DNA of 64,000 bases from Desulfovibrio sp. Huiquan2017. Its GTDB lineage: Bacteria > Desulfobacterota > Desulfovibrionia > Desulfovibrionales > Desulfovibrionaceae. Positions 8,464-17,571 of this stretch are shown here, in pieces. The stretch is taken from positions 1 through 64,000 of the forward strand of contig NZ_JAFMPN010000017.1 in NCBI RefSeq assembly GCF_017351175.1. The letters are read 5' to 3'. The stretch's first letter is position 1. The number at the start of each line of letters is the position of its first letter. The position numbers and the translations under genes are program-made. The notes under the pieces were generated by a model. It saw only the letters and a program-made list of their open reading frames with translations, had not been told where the DNA came from and searched no databases.

Positions 8464-8631
8464 GTTTTCAGTGCCAATTATTTCATATGCTTATTGTGTG
8501 TCTGGGGAGTCAAGTTTCTGCGGCGCGAGCGGGAAGGCGGACAAAAAGGCCGGTCCTGCGGGGCGGCGCCGGTTTTCCGTGCGCAGCCCGGCATGCGCTC
8601 GGCCATGACGACAAGGATGTTGCAAGGACCC

Positions 8632-9675
8632 ATGTCTGCTGAACCCATCATCGCCTGGATCGGCGGGGGATATTTCAACGAGCCGTTCGGGAAGCTCGGG
8701 TTTGACGTCCGGCGCATCCCGTTTTTCACGCCCAGGGTTCTCGATTGGGAGACGGTGTGCGCGGAGGCGGGAGGCAGGCCCGACATCGTCCTCTACGCCG
8801 ACGCCAGCGTGCCCCCGCCCCTGGTCGGTCTGGAACGGTTTCCCTGCCTGACCGTTTTTTACTGCGTGGATTCGCACATCCACGAATGGTACCCGCTGTA
8901 TGCCCAGGCGTTCGATCTCTGCGCGGTCAGCCTGCGGGATCACCTGCCGCGGATGCGGCTGCGTCTGGACGGGGAGCGGGTCTTTTGGCTGCCTCCCTTC
9001 CCCATTCGCGGGGAGCGTCCTCCGGCATCCCCGCCGGAACGGATTTGGGATGTCCTGTTCGTGGGCCGGACGAATCCTGAGACCACGCCGTTGCGTCTGT
9101 GGTTCCTTGCGGAGATGGCCCGGCGCGTAAGCGGGCTGGAGGTCCGCGAGGGGGCCTTCGACACCCTTTTCCCTCAGGCCCGGATAGTCCTGAACATCGC
9201 CGAGATGGGGGATTTGAACTTTCGCGTTTTTGAGGCGCTGGCCACCGGGGCCTGCCTGCTGACCCCCAGGGTGGGACACGGGCAGGACCGTCTTTTTCAG
9301 GACGGCCTGCATCTGTTCACCTACGAGTTGAACAACCCGCAGGACGCCGCCGACAAAGCCGCATTCCTGCTGGAGCACCCCGAGCTGTGCGAACGCGCCC
9401 GGGAGGCCGGGCGGGCCGAGATCGATGCGCGGCATCGCCGCCGCCACAGGGTGGCGACCCTGGCCGACCGGATCGCGGGGCTGGATCGGGAGTCGGCCGT
9501 CCGGGAACGGTTGGCGGCTGCGGAGTATATCCGCGAAAAGTATCTGCGCCTGCTGTTTCTGCACTGGGCTTCGGAAATGGACGATCCCGGCACGCAGCGG
9601 ATGTACCTGGACGCGGCGCGCGGCAAAGACGCCGTGTGCCCGCATGACGATCTCCTGGGGAAAAAATCGATATGA
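8632..9675 (+). CDS. CgeB/GT4-like glycosyltransferase
   Basis: A 347-residue protein resembling the Glyco_trans_1_2/CgeB type. The middle has the usual WDVLFVGRTNPE segment that begins the C-terminal Rossmann domain; after it come LNIAEMGDLNFRVFEALATG and a GHGQDRLFQDG stretch, the nucleotide-sugar site of this group (the E...R.FE.LATG pattern). The C-terminus is a charged helical region with RRHRVATLADRI. The start at 8632 is chosen for the AAGGA site in front of it; the open frame continues upstream to 8380 but that part has no family features. It opens the glycan island and is followed after 303 bases by the large fusion gene on the same strand. Confidence 0.8.
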   Translation: MSAEPIIAWIGGGYFNEPFGKLGFDVRRIPFFTPRVLDWETVCAEAGGRPDIVLYADASVPPPLVGLERFPCLTVFYCVDSHIHEWYPLYAQAFDLCAVSLRDHLPRMRLRLDGERVFWLPPFPIRGERPPASPPERIWDVLFVGRTNPETTPLRLWFLAEMARRVSGLEVREGAFDTLFPQARIVLNIAEMGDLNFRVFEALATGACLLTPRVGHGQDRLFQDGLHLFTYELNNPQDAADKAAFLLEHPELCERAREAGRAEIDARHRRRHRVATLADRIAGLDRESAVRERLAAAEYIREKYLRLLFLHWASEMDDPGTQRMYLDAARGKDAVCPHDDLLGKKSI

Positions 9676-9978
9676 CCCGCTGTTGCCGCCCATGTAACGC
9701 GCCCTTGGCCGCTTCCGCCTGATCCAGCCGCGCTCCCCGCATGGGGAAGGAGCCGGGGCGTTCGCTCCGTTGCGCGATGGCCGGAATTGCCAAAGGGCAT
9801 ACGACGCGATACTGGCTTGACGGACGGCTGACGGCCGCTTGCCGAGGACGGAGCGAGGTTGGCCCCGAGGATTTCGCGCCAGGCTCGCAGGGCCATCTTC
9901 GGTAACGGCGAATACGGGCTTCCCCCGGGGATTCCCGCGGTTTAAGGCGGCAATACACAACTCGGTCGGGAGACATGC
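9676..9978. other. 303-base intergenic stretch without recognisable gene
   Basis: No supported gene, terminator or promoter was found between the glycosyltransferase and the four-module fusion. The only open frames are overlaps with the flanking genes or GC-rich shadows. A GGGAGA ribosome site precedes the ATG at 9979. Confidence 0.5.
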
Positions 9979-12837
9979 ATGCAGGACACCCCCATGGATA
10001 AACGGATCGCCGCCGACCCCGCGTTGTTTGCCGAGTTGATGCGCACGCTGGTCGGAGGGGTGACGCTTGAGGAAGCGTCGGCCTTGCGCCGGTATGCCGC
10101 GCTGGCCGGTGCAGGCTGCATCGTGGAGATCGGCTCGTATCAGGGGAAAAGCGCGGTGGCTCTGGCCATGGGCGTCTTGGACCGGGGGGCCCAGCCCCGG
10201 CCGATGATCTACTGCGTCGATCCCCACAGGGAGTACACGGGATTTTACGGGGGGCGGTTCGGCCCGGAGGACAGGGGCCGGTATTATCAGACGATGCTGT
10301 CCACCGGGGCCTACAGGCACGTCGGCCTGATCAACTTGCCCAGCGAGGATGTGGCGTCGTCCTGGAAGGAGCCGGTCGGCATGTTGTTCATTGACGGCAA
10401 CCATCACTATGAGGGCGTCAGGGCGGACGCGGACAATTGGATGCCGCACGTCCCGGTCGGCGGATACGTCGCTTTCGACGATGCCGCCGATGAACAGTGC
10501 GGGCCTCACCGCGTGATCGAAGAATTGTCGGCGACGGGGAGGTTCAGGCGCTTGGAGCAGGTGGGAAAAGTCGTCTTTCTGGAGAAAATCGAGGCGTTGC
10601 CGGAGGAGCCGGTCTACTCGTCGTCGGGCCGGAAGATCCTCGTGGCCTGCGAACGGGTGGCCAACACCGGCGGGCTGTGGCGGTTCGACCGGATTGCCGC
10701 GAGCCTGCGGGCAAAAGGGGATGAACTGTGCTACCTGGCGTTGGACCCGTCGGGAAATCTCCGGGAGACCGATGTCCCCGTGCTTTCCCCCGAGGAAGCG
10801 GCCTGGCGGCGATGGGACTGCACCATGCTTCCGGGCGCGGCGTTTTCCCGGCGCTCTCTCGAACGGTTCGATTGTTTCCAGGATTCCCGGTTCGGGGTCC
10901 GGGTTCAGCACGTCCTGAACGATCAGAGCCGGAAAAAGGAATTCCTGGCCGTCAACGCGGCCTTCAAGCCGCATGTGGTGATTTTCAACAATGACGCTTG
11001 GCCGGAGGGCTCCTACACGGAATTCCAGGCCCACCGGTTCCACCGGCTCATCGGCGCGGTCGATGCCGAGCGCTTCGCCCCCGGCGGGGAGAGGCGTTTC
11101 CCCCTGCGCGAAGGGCGGTTCGTGGTGGGCGGCCAGGCGAGCAAGAATCCCGGGCCGCTTCTGGATGCGGTCGGATCGTTGCCGGACGGTGTCGTGGTGA
11201 AGTTGTTCGGCGACGTCGGGCCGGAATGGGTGGAGAAGTACGCCGAGATGGCGGCGGCCGGACGCCTGGAGTGGGTCGGCCCGCTGGGTCCGGGGCAGCT
11301 TGAGACTTTTTACCAGAGCGTTGACTGCGTCGTCCATACCGAGCTCTTTGCCGGGTGGGCGAATCTGGTGGCCGAGGCCATGGCGAGCGGCGTGCCGGTG
11401 ATCTGCTCCGGGCACGGCACCTCGGCGTTGGCCAAGGACCGGAGCAGTGCGCTCGTGCTGGACCGGGTCTCGGCCGGGGAGATAGCCGACAGGGTCGGCC
11501 TGCTGATGCGCGACGCGGACCTGTGCCGACGCCTGGCCCGCGAGGGCCGCCGCATTGCGGAGCGATTCCCGTGGGAAGATTATACGGACAAGCTCCTTGC
11601 GCTCTGCCGCGACGACGGGCGCGGCCACTACATCCGTGATGAGGCGTTGGGATTATACGGGAAATGGCCCAAAGCATGGCGTCTTGCCGGCCTGGAGCCG
11701 CTCTTTGACGCGGCGGCGGGCAAAACCGTCCTGGACCTCGGCTCGGCCGAAGGGGTTATCGCTCATGAGTTTCAGCGGCGCGGGGCGTCGGCGGTCCACG
11801 GCTTCGAGGCCGATTCGGCGCGGGTCGAATTCTCGGCGGGGCTGTGCGATCCCTCGGTCTGCCGGTTCCGGGCCGCCGATTTCTCGGACCGGGACGCCTT
11901 TCTGGCGGCGCATGGCGAGTCCCTGCTGCCCGATTACGGAATCGTCCTGTTCCTCGGGGTCTATCATCACCTGCCGCAGTTTCCCGAGGGGGACTCGCCG
12001 CGCCGGACCTTCCTGGAGGAAGCGTTGCGGCGGGCAGCGGATTATTTCGCGATCAGGACGCCGGGCCCCGACATGTTGGATGCGGAACAGGTCATAAACC
12101 GCGCGGGGTTCGAACTCGTGTCCGGCAACGACGAGCGGAAGGGCGACAATCTGGGCGGCCTGCGCATCTACAGGCGGCGGGCGCCGATCCCCTTCGTGTC
12201 CTTTCCCAAGTCGGGGCGCTCCTGGGTCCGCTATATCCTGACGGAACTCGGCCTGGCCGACGCGTATCATTTCGGCCACGACGGGTTCGAGTTCAACGAC
12301 GGCTCCCTGCCGGAGCACGATTTCTCGGTGGAGAAACGCCTGGAACGGTTTGCGCAGTGTGAGAAGGTCGTCCTGCTGCGCCGCAACCCGTACGACGTCA
12401 TCGTCAGTCTCTACCATCAGGTCACCGGCCGGTTTAAGGACTTTTTCCGGTATGAGGGAACCCTTTCCGACTTCATCCGGGACCCGTATTTCGGCGCGGC
12501 CGTTTTGCGGGACCATTTCGCCATGTGGGAGGAGATCCGAAGGAACCGGGACGTGTTCGTCCTCACATACGAGGACCTGCACGCCGATACCTTCACGGCG
12601 ATGCGGAAACTGCTGCGTTACTGCGGCGTCGAGGTCGATGACGCCGCGTTGCGGGAGGCCGTGGAAAAGGGGGACTTCGCCAATATGAAGCGCCTGGAGA
12701 AGAGCGGGCGGTTCCCGGCTCCCTGGCTTCGGCTGCGCAACGGCGCGCCCAAGGTCAGGAAGGGAAAGGTCAACGGCTACCGCGAAGAGATGGACGCCGG
12801 GGATATAGCCTACTTGGACGGCGTGTTCGGCGGCTAG
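9979..12837 (+). CDS. four-module protein: methyltransferase, glycosyltransferase, methyltransferase, sulfotransferase
   Basis: A 952-residue protein in which four enzymes can be read in order. Residues about 45-205: class I methyltransferase with VEIGSYQGKSA (49-59), YCVDPH and LFIDGNHHYEGV (136-147). Residues about 218-545: GT4-type glycosyltransferase with VANTGGLWRF near the start, FVVGGQASKNPGPLL and an ELFAGWANLVAEAMASGVPV segment (455-474). Residues about 555-733: second methyltransferase with VLDLGSAEGVIA (584-595) and LFLGVYHHLPQF. Residues about 737-950: sulfotransferase with the PAPS 5'-phosphosulfate loop FPKSGRSW (742-749), the 3'-phosphate site RRNPYDVIVSLYHQ (801-814) and the C-terminal RKGKVNGYREEM (927-938). 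All signature residues look intact. It probably builds and caps a methylated, sulfated surface glycan; substrates are unknown. It converges with the second sulfotransferase gene. Confidence 0.85.
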   Translation: MQDTPMDKRIAADPALFAELMRTLVGGVTLEEASALRRYAALAGAGCIVEIGSYQGKSAVALAMGVLDRGAQPRPMIYCVDPHREYTGFYGGRFGPEDRGRYYQTMLSTGAYRHVGLINLPSEDVASSWKEPVGMLFIDGNHHYEGVRADADNWMPHVPVGGYVAFDDAADEQCGPHRVIEELSATGRFRRLEQVGKVVFLEKIEALPEEPVYSSSGRKILVACERVANTGGLWRFDRIAASLRAKGDELCYLALDPSGNLRETDVPVLSPEEAAWRRWDCTMLPGAAFSRRSLERFDCFQDSRFGVRVQHVLNDQSRKKEFLAVNAAFKPHVVIFNNDAWPEGSYTEFQAHRFHRLIGAVDAERFAPGGERRFPLREGRFVVGGQASKNPGPLLDAVGSLPDGVVVKLFGDVGPEWVEKYAEMAAAGRLEWVGPLGPGQLETFYQSVDCVVHTELFAGWANLVAEAMASGVPVICSGHGTSALAKDRSSALVLDRVSAGEIADRVGLLMRDADLCRRLAREGRRIAERFPWEDYTDKLLALCRDDGRGHYIRDEALGLYGKWPKAWRLAGLEPLFDAAAGKTVLDLGSAEGVIAHEFQRRGASAVHGFEADSARVEFSAGLCDPSVCRFRAADFSDRDAFLAAHGESLLPDYGIVLFLGVYHHLPQFPEGDSPRRTFLEEALRRAADYFAIRTPGPDMLDAEQVINRAGFELVSGNDERKGDNLGGLRIYRRRAPIPFVSFPKSGRSWVRYILTELGLADAYHFGHDGFEFNDGSLPEHDFSVEKRLERFAQCEKVVLLRRNPYDVIVSLYHQVTGRFKDFFRYEGTLSDFIRDPYFGAAVLRDHFAMWEEIRRNRDVFVLTYEDLHADTFTAMRKLLRYCGVEVDDAALREAVEKGDFANMKRLEKSGRFPAPWLRLRNGAPKVRKGKVNGYREEMDAGDIAYLDGVFGG

Positions 12838-12876
12838 CCGGAACCTCTGCGGTACCGGACTGCGCGGCCTGGTGCA

Positions 12877-13749
12877 TCAGACGGCGCGGCCGGGCAGGCA
12901 GCCGAGCTGGAACGCGGCCTTTCCCCGGTGGTTCTCCGCGTCCACCGTTTGCGCCAGCGTTGCCGCATCCTCCGGCCCGATGAACCCGGCGTGGCCGAAG
13001 TCGGCCAAAGCCCGGTACAGGCCGTCCACCTCCGGGCAATCCTCGCAGGCCGCCCGCAGAGCGTCCCCCGAATGGGTGTAGTGTTTCAGGCCGGGGCTGA
13101 GAAATCCGTCCGCGAATTCCTCCGCCTGCGCGTCTTTCGCCAGGCCCAGAAACGTCCCGGCCGCGTCCAGCGTGCCGTGCGGATCGGACAGGGTGTCCTC
13201 GAAGAAAAGCAGGAAAATGCCGTGGGCCGACAGGTTGCACAGCAACGCGAGGTTGTGGGCGAACCACAGCCTGAGGCCGACCCGGATGGGGACCTGGTGG
13301 ATGGTGTGCAGCGATTCCGCGACCTCCAGGGGATTGCGGATGGAGGCGATCACCCTGGGGGCCGGGCCGAGGGCCCGAAACGCGTTTTCCCAAAAGGGAT
13401 AGGTGAGGCAGAAACGGGGGTCCTTGCAGCCCGCGACGCCCTGTTCCACGAATTTTTCCCGCACCACGTTCCCGCAATGCCTGGCGGCGTATTCCAGGGC
13501 CGGTTCGGGGGCGAGCCCCCGTTCCCCGACCCTGCCGAAAGCCGAGTCCCCGGTCAGCGCCTCCAGGATGGCCCGGTTGTGGTCCACAATGGTCATGTCC
13601 TCGAAGTACCCCTTGGGATTGTCGGGGCCTTTTTCCATGAGATCGGCACCGAAGTCCACGCCCAGCGACATGACGGCCTTGGCCGCGACACTGGTGCCGG
13701 AGCGGTGCATTCCGGTGACGATTACCCGCGGGGTCGCGTTCGGGGTCAT
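12877..13749 (-). CDS. sulfotransferase family protein
   Basis: A 290-residue protein with the PAPS-binding loop near the N-terminus (TGMHRSGTSVAAKA, about residues 10-23) and the 3'-phosphate site ASIRNPLEVAESL in the middle, as in bacterial sulfotransferases that modify glycans or other small acceptors. The ATG at 13749 overlaps the stop of the preceding gene by the ATGA pattern and begins the conserved fold; a longer frame upstream is only a shadow. It is the last gene of a five-gene leftward operon with two GT2 enzymes, a CMP-sugar synthetase and an unknown protein, so sulfation of a surface glycan is the likely role. Confidence 0.82.
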   Translation of the reverse strand: MTPNATPRVIVTGMHRSGTSVAAKAVMSLGVDFGADLMEKGPDNPKGYFEDMTIVDHNRAILEALTGDSAFGRVGERGLAPEPALEYAARHCGNVVREKFVEQGVAGCKDPRFCLTYPFWENAFRALGPAPRVIASIRNPLEVAESLHTIHQVPIRVGLRLWFAHNLALLCNLSAHGIFLLFFEDTLSDPHGTLDAAGTFLGLAKDAQAEEFADGFLSPGLKHYTHSGDALRAACEDCPEVDGLYRALADFGHAGFIGPEDAATLAQTVDAENHRGKAAFQLGCLPGRAV

Positions 13750-14519
13750 GGTTTCAGTCTCGCTTCGCGAGCCAGTCCGGCCGCGCTTTCGATGTTCATG
13801 GGGCTGTCCGCGTCCATGTCGAAGATCGGCAGGCGGAAGAACGGGGGCAGTTCGTCCAGGTAGTCCCGCCCGGAAGTGAACAGAACGGCTTCCTCGTTCG
13901 CGGCCTCTGCTGAGCCGCCGGAAACGGCGCACAGCGCCCCATCGTCGTGGAACAGGTCCGTCAGGTGTTGCGACCCTTCGGGCCTGTCCTTGTCCAATTC
14001 CGGGATCGGCCCGTAGATATCCGCATCCACGCGCTCCCTGTCGCCGACGGTATGGTCGATTCGTATGGCTGTCCCGCTGGTCCAGGTGCGGGGCACGGCC
14101 CGGCACTGCCAGAGGGGGTGGGTCAGGGAGGAGAACGGGATCACGGACAGGACCGTGCGGTGCGCTGTCGGATCGAGCCCTGCCAGCCCCTTGCAGAAAA
14201 GGTGTAGTCTGCGCAGGGAAACACGGCCCCGGAGCGGGCGGAGGATGACATGCCATGTCCCCGGCCGGGCGGGCGGCGCGCAGAGGACGGCCTGTTCGGC
14301 CGCGGGGTCGCTAGCCGAAAGAAGACGCAGTCCCGGCGCATTTGCCTCCGTCAGAAAGGGGTATGCCCGGTCCGCGAGGACTGTCTCGGCCTTGGGCAGG
14401 GACCCGTCCCGGAAGAGCGACCGGGCGTAGGCCAGGGCGAACCCGCCGATGTCGTCCGACCGAAGGAGCGCCCGTTCGCGGGCGGTGGTCGGCGTGAAGG
14501 AGATGGCGGTGGTCAGCAT
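13746..14519 (-). CDS. unknown protein of the glycan island
   Basis: A 257-residue protein I do not recognise. It is soluble, with no signal peptide or membrane helix. Notable stretches are WHVILRPLRGRVSLRRLHLF and an acidic segment DVDADIYGP-like region near residue 160. Its start overlaps the end of the CMP-sugar synthetase gene (7 bases) and its end overlaps the sulfotransferase start (ATGA), so it is translated as a coupled set with them. That tight coupling argues for a direct role in the same pathway, for example as an accessory or an unrecognised transferase, but nothing in the sequence fixes it. Confidence 0.7.
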   Translation of the reverse strand: MLTTAISFTPTTARERALLRSDDIGGFALAYARSLFRDGSLPKAETVLADRAYPFLTEANAPGLRLLSASDPAAEQAVLCAPPARPGTWHVILRPLRGRVSLRRLHLFCKGLAGLDPTAHRTVLSVIPFSSLTHPLWQCRAVPRTWTSGTAIRIDHTVGDRERVDADIYGPIPELDKDRPEGSQHLTDLFHDDGALCAVSGGSAEAANEEAVLFTSGRDYLDELPPFFRLPIFDMDADSPMNIESAAGLAREARLKP

Positions 14520-15280
14520 GGCAGGTCCACGCCGAAGTCGTAGAGGTTTGCCGCGAGGACGGTCTCGGCCAGCCGCCAGTCGGCCTCGGTGTCGATGTCG
14601 ATGAGCTCGATGGGGTCGAGGATGGCCTCGTGGTGCCGCCAGCGCCGTTTGGCCGCGTCCAGGGCGTAGCCGAGAAAGGAGCCGGTCGCCTTGTAAAAGA
14701 CCTGGCCGTCGGCGTAGCCCAGGGGCAGGGGGGTGGCCCGCCCCGGGGCGTATGCCCGACGCGGGGGAGCGGGGATGCGGTTGACCGCCACGCAGGTGCC
14801 GGCCTCGCGGATCTTGTCCAGGTAACCTCTAATGGTACCTGCGTTCCGGAAGGGGGAGGTCGGGTACATCTCGACCCAGTAGCCCACGGGGTAGCCGTCC
14901 GCCAACAGCTTCCGGGCCGCATAGTACGACGCCAGTCCGGGGGACACCGTCTCCCGCGCCAGTTCCTCGGGGCGGACGAAGGGGCACTCGGCCCCCAGGC
15001 TTTCGCCCAGGCGGCAATATTCCTCGCTGTCCGTGTTCAGGATGACCCGGTCCGCGCCCAGGGCCTGGGCGACGAGGATGGTGTAGCCGATCAGGGGAAT
15101 TCCGTTGAGCTTGCGGACGTTTTTGTCCCTGATGCGGGTGGACCCGGCTCGGGCGCCGATATGCACCACCAGTTTGTCGTGGGCGGTGCCGTCCGCGAAA
15201 TTTTCTGCGTAGTCCACGGGCGTGCCCGGAAAGAAGCGGTCCCTGACGTCCGCGAAGGTGGTCATGTGTTGCGCACTCAT
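14513..15280 (-). CDS. acylneuraminate cytidylyltransferase-like enzyme
   Basis: A 255-residue nucleotidyltransferase of the CMP-sugar synthetase family. The signature loop is GARAGSTRIRDKNVRKL, the family form of the A-R-x-G-S-K-x-I-x-x-K-N motif, followed by GIPLIGYTI; later come TDSEEY and the EMYPTSPFRNAGTI segment that holds the substrate. It should activate a nonulosonic acid (sialic, legionaminic or pseudaminic type) or a related keto acid with CTP. Lys in the GSK position is replaced by Thr-Arg, so the exact sugar is uncertain. Start at 15280 overlaps the upstream GT2 stop (ATGA). No synthase for the sugar itself is seen in this window. Confidence 0.78.
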   Translation of the reverse strand: MSAQHMTTFADVRDRFFPGTPVDYAENFADGTAHDKLVVHIGARAGSTRIRDKNVRKLNGIPLIGYTILVAQALGADRVILNTDSEEYCRLGESLGAECPFVRPEELARETVSPGLASYYAARKLLADGYPVGYWVEMYPTSPFRNAGTIRGYLDKIREAGTCVAVNRIPAPPRRAYAPGRATPLPLGYADGQVFYKATGSFLGYALDAAKRRWRHHEAILDPIELIDIDTEADWRLAETVLAANLYDFGVDLPC

Positions 15281-16470
15281 GGCCGCATGCCCTCCGGGGG
15301 CGTTCCCCGCCGGGCGGACGGGCTCCCTTCGTTCCGGCTGCGGACCATGTCCAGCAAGGCGGCCTCCAGGTCGTCGAAGTCCGCCGGGGAGAGGACGGCC
15401 TGGTAGGCTTCCGGCCGGGGTTCGGGCCAGGCCGGGGCCGGCCAGAGCACATTCAGGGCCTCGGGTTTCGGGATATACCGGGTCCGGCCCGGGATCACCA
15501 GCACGACGTCCGCGTTCCCTTCGTCCCTGTCCCAGTCCGCCACGGCGTGGATGCGCACCCGGTGGCCCCGGCGGCAAAGATCGGCGGCCAGGGCTTCGGC
15601 CCGCAGGGTCGAGGATGGCGGGTCCGCCCGTTTGTCCACGGTCGGAATCTTGATCGCGACGGACAGCGGCGAAGCGGATTCAAGACGGGCGGATTCGGGG
15701 AAGGCGTAGTTGAAATCATCCTGTTCAAGCCGGGTTCCCCATCGCGCGATGGTCCGGTCGGTGTTGGCCCGGCAGTGGTCCATGCGCCCCTCGGACTGGC
15801 TTTCGAGGTGCGTGACCACGCTGTCGGGGCGGTAGATCACCGCCTTTCCGGCTTCGCCGTAGCGTAGGCAGAGGTCCACGTCTTCATGGCCGTTGACGTA
15901 GCCTTCGTCAAACCCGCCGAGTTCGAGAAATTCGTTTGCCCGGACGGCCATGCACGCCCCGGTGACCATGGCGAAGGATCGCCGCTCACTGACCCGGGAA
16001 TCGTCCGGGGAGACGCCGAGAAAGATGTGATAGGGAATGTTCCAGCGGTTGACGCACACCCCGGCATGCTGGACCCGGCCGTCCGGGTAGAGGAGCTTGC
16101 ATCCCGCCACGCCGGTCTCGGGGTGGTCGGCGAGTTCGTCGAGCAGGGGGGGCAGCCAGTTGTCCCGGACCACGGTGTCGTTGTTCAAAAAGACGAGCAC
16201 ATCGCCGCGCGCCGCGCGGGCCCCCTGGTTGCACGCCTTGGCGAACCCCTCGTTTTGCCCGTTGCGCAGCGCGGTCACGCCAGGCGTTCCCGCCAATGAT
16301 TCGAGAAAGCCGGTGGTCGCGTCGCCGGAGCCGTTGTCGATGAATACCACCTCGTGTCCGGCGAGCCCGGCTTCGCGGAGGGATCTCCAGCACCCCGCAG
16401 TCAGTTCGACGCGGTTGAACAGGGGGATGATGATACTGGCCGCCGGGCGGCGGGGAAGGGATGTGCTCAT
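15277..16470 (-). CDS. family 2 glycosyltransferase with C-terminal extension
   Basis: A 397-residue GT2 enzyme. The N-terminal 250 residues hold the fold: SIIIPLFNRVELT, DNGSGD, FLNNDTVVRDNW and NGHEDVDLCLRYGE. The last 140 residues form an extra Rossmann-like part (VAIKIPTV, RVRIHAVADWDRDEG, VVLVIPGRTRYI) that resembles the first half of a GT4 domain and is of unknown function. Its end overlaps the CMP-sugar synthetase start by the ATGA pattern and it follows the other GT2 gene by 11 bases, so it is the second gene of the operon. It is similar in layout to the GT2 protein at 71-1300. Confidence 0.88.
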   Translation of the reverse strand: MSTSLPRRPAASIIIPLFNRVELTAGCWRSLREAGLAGHEVVFIDNGSGDATTGFLESLAGTPGVTALRNGQNEGFAKACNQGARAARGDVLVFLNNDTVVRDNWLPPLLDELADHPETGVAGCKLLYPDGRVQHAGVCVNRWNIPYHIFLGVSPDDSRVSERRSFAMVTGACMAVRANEFLELGGFDEGYVNGHEDVDLCLRYGEAGKAVIYRPDSVVTHLESQSEGRMDHCRANTDRTIARWGTRLEQDDFNYAFPESARLESASPLSVAIKIPTVDKRADPPSSTLRAEALAADLCRRGHRVRIHAVADWDRDEGNADVVLVIPGRTRYIPKPEALNVLWPAPAWPEPRPEAYQAVLSPADFDDLEAALLDMVRSRNEGSPSARRGTPPEGMRP

Positions 16471-16481
16471 GGTTTTACTGA

Positions 16482-17336
16482 TTATTCACCATGTGAATGA
16501 TTTTGTAAAACAGGACCGCCGACCGCCGCCTCCTGGCCGTTCCGGGATTCCGCAAGCCATTTTCTGGCTTTCAGCGTCAGCTCCCGGGACGCTTCGAGCA
16601 GGGCGTTGAAGCGGTCCGGCTCGTGCAGGCCCTCGGCCCGCCCCTGATGGTCGCGCACGCTGTAGAGCGTCTTGGGAACGTGCATGAACCGCGCGCCGTT
16701 CATGGCGAACCTGAGGTAGCATTCATGGTCGTCCGCCTTGGATGTTTCATCGTAATAGCCGAACCGCTCGTGCAGTTCCCGGCGGTACAGGGTGGCGACC
16801 CCGCACAGGTACCAACGGCAGAAGCTGGCCTCGAAATCGTAGTCCGGGAGCCGGAATTCGCGAAGGATGCGCATGGCGTCGTCCACGATGAACATGTCGG
16901 CGTAGGCGAAGTCGGCCAGGCCTTCCGCCAGGGGGGCCGCCAGGGTGGAAAAGAGCTGAGGGTGGCAGATGTCGTCCGAGACCACGAAGGAGCAGTATTC
17001 GCCCCGGGCGGCGCGGAAGCCCCGGTTGTAGGTCGCGGTCGAACCGATATTCCGTTTGTTGCGCAGGAAGACGATGTCCCGTTTTTTCCCGTATCGGGGA
17101 CATTCGGCGCGGATCAGCCGCCCGGTTTCGGCGTCCAGGTCCACGACATGGGATGTCTTGTCCGAGGCCACGCCCGCAAGCCACCGCTCGATGACCTCGG
17201 GGGACCCGTCGGTCGAGCAGTCGTCCACAATGATGATCTCCATGTTCCCGTAGTCCTGGAAGTAGACCGAATCCAGGCACGCCTCGATGTATCCGGCGTG
17301 GTTGTAGCTTGGAACGACGATGGAAATCTGATGCAT
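16482..17336 (-). CDS. family 2 glycosyltransferase
   Basis: A 284-residue GT2 enzyme, first gene of the leftward glycan operon. Motifs: SIVVPSYNHAGYIEAC at the N-terminus, IIIVDDCSTDGS (about 34-45), FVVSDDICHP for the metal-binding Asp pair, and DDHECYLRFA in the acceptor half. No membrane segments. The 235 bases upstream, shared with the divergent radical SAM gene, should hold its promoter, but no strong match is visible. Donor and acceptor are unknown. Confidence 0.9.
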   Translation of the reverse strand: MHQISIVVPSYNHAGYIEACLDSVYFQDYGNMEIIIVDDCSTDGSPEVIERWLAGVASDKTSHVVDLDAETGRLIRAECPRYGKKRDIVFLRNKRNIGSTATYNRGFRAARGEYCSFVVSDDICHPQLFSTLAAPLAEGLADFAYADMFIVDDAMRILREFRLPDYDFEASFCRWYLCGVATLYRRELHERFGYYDETSKADDHECYLRFAMNGARFMHVPKTLYSVRDHQGRAEGLHEPDRFNALLEASRELTLKARKWLAESRNGQEAAVGGPVLQNHSHGE

Positions 17337-17571
17337 GCTTCCGCCTCGGCAAAATCTGCTTGTTTATTGAGTGTGTGAATGGTCTGCAAAATGGGTGCCT
17401 GGGACGGGGGCGGACCGGGAGGCGGTGGCCGACATCCCTTCTCCCTGTCCTTCGGCCCGGGCGACGTCCTGTTTCTACCCGATTCTCCGCCGGTGATGCA
17501 CGTTTTTTTTGGGCCGGGGGCCTCCCCTTCGGGGCCGTGCAAATCCGCGCCGAAAAGGGTATCGTCCGGCC

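Noticed and set aside
8491-11628. A 1045-codon open frame on the minus strand
   Set aside because: It runs antisense to the glycosyltransferase and the four-module fusion, whose motifs are clear; its product is Arg/Pro/Gly-rich with no motif. Long antisense frames are common in GC-rich DNA.
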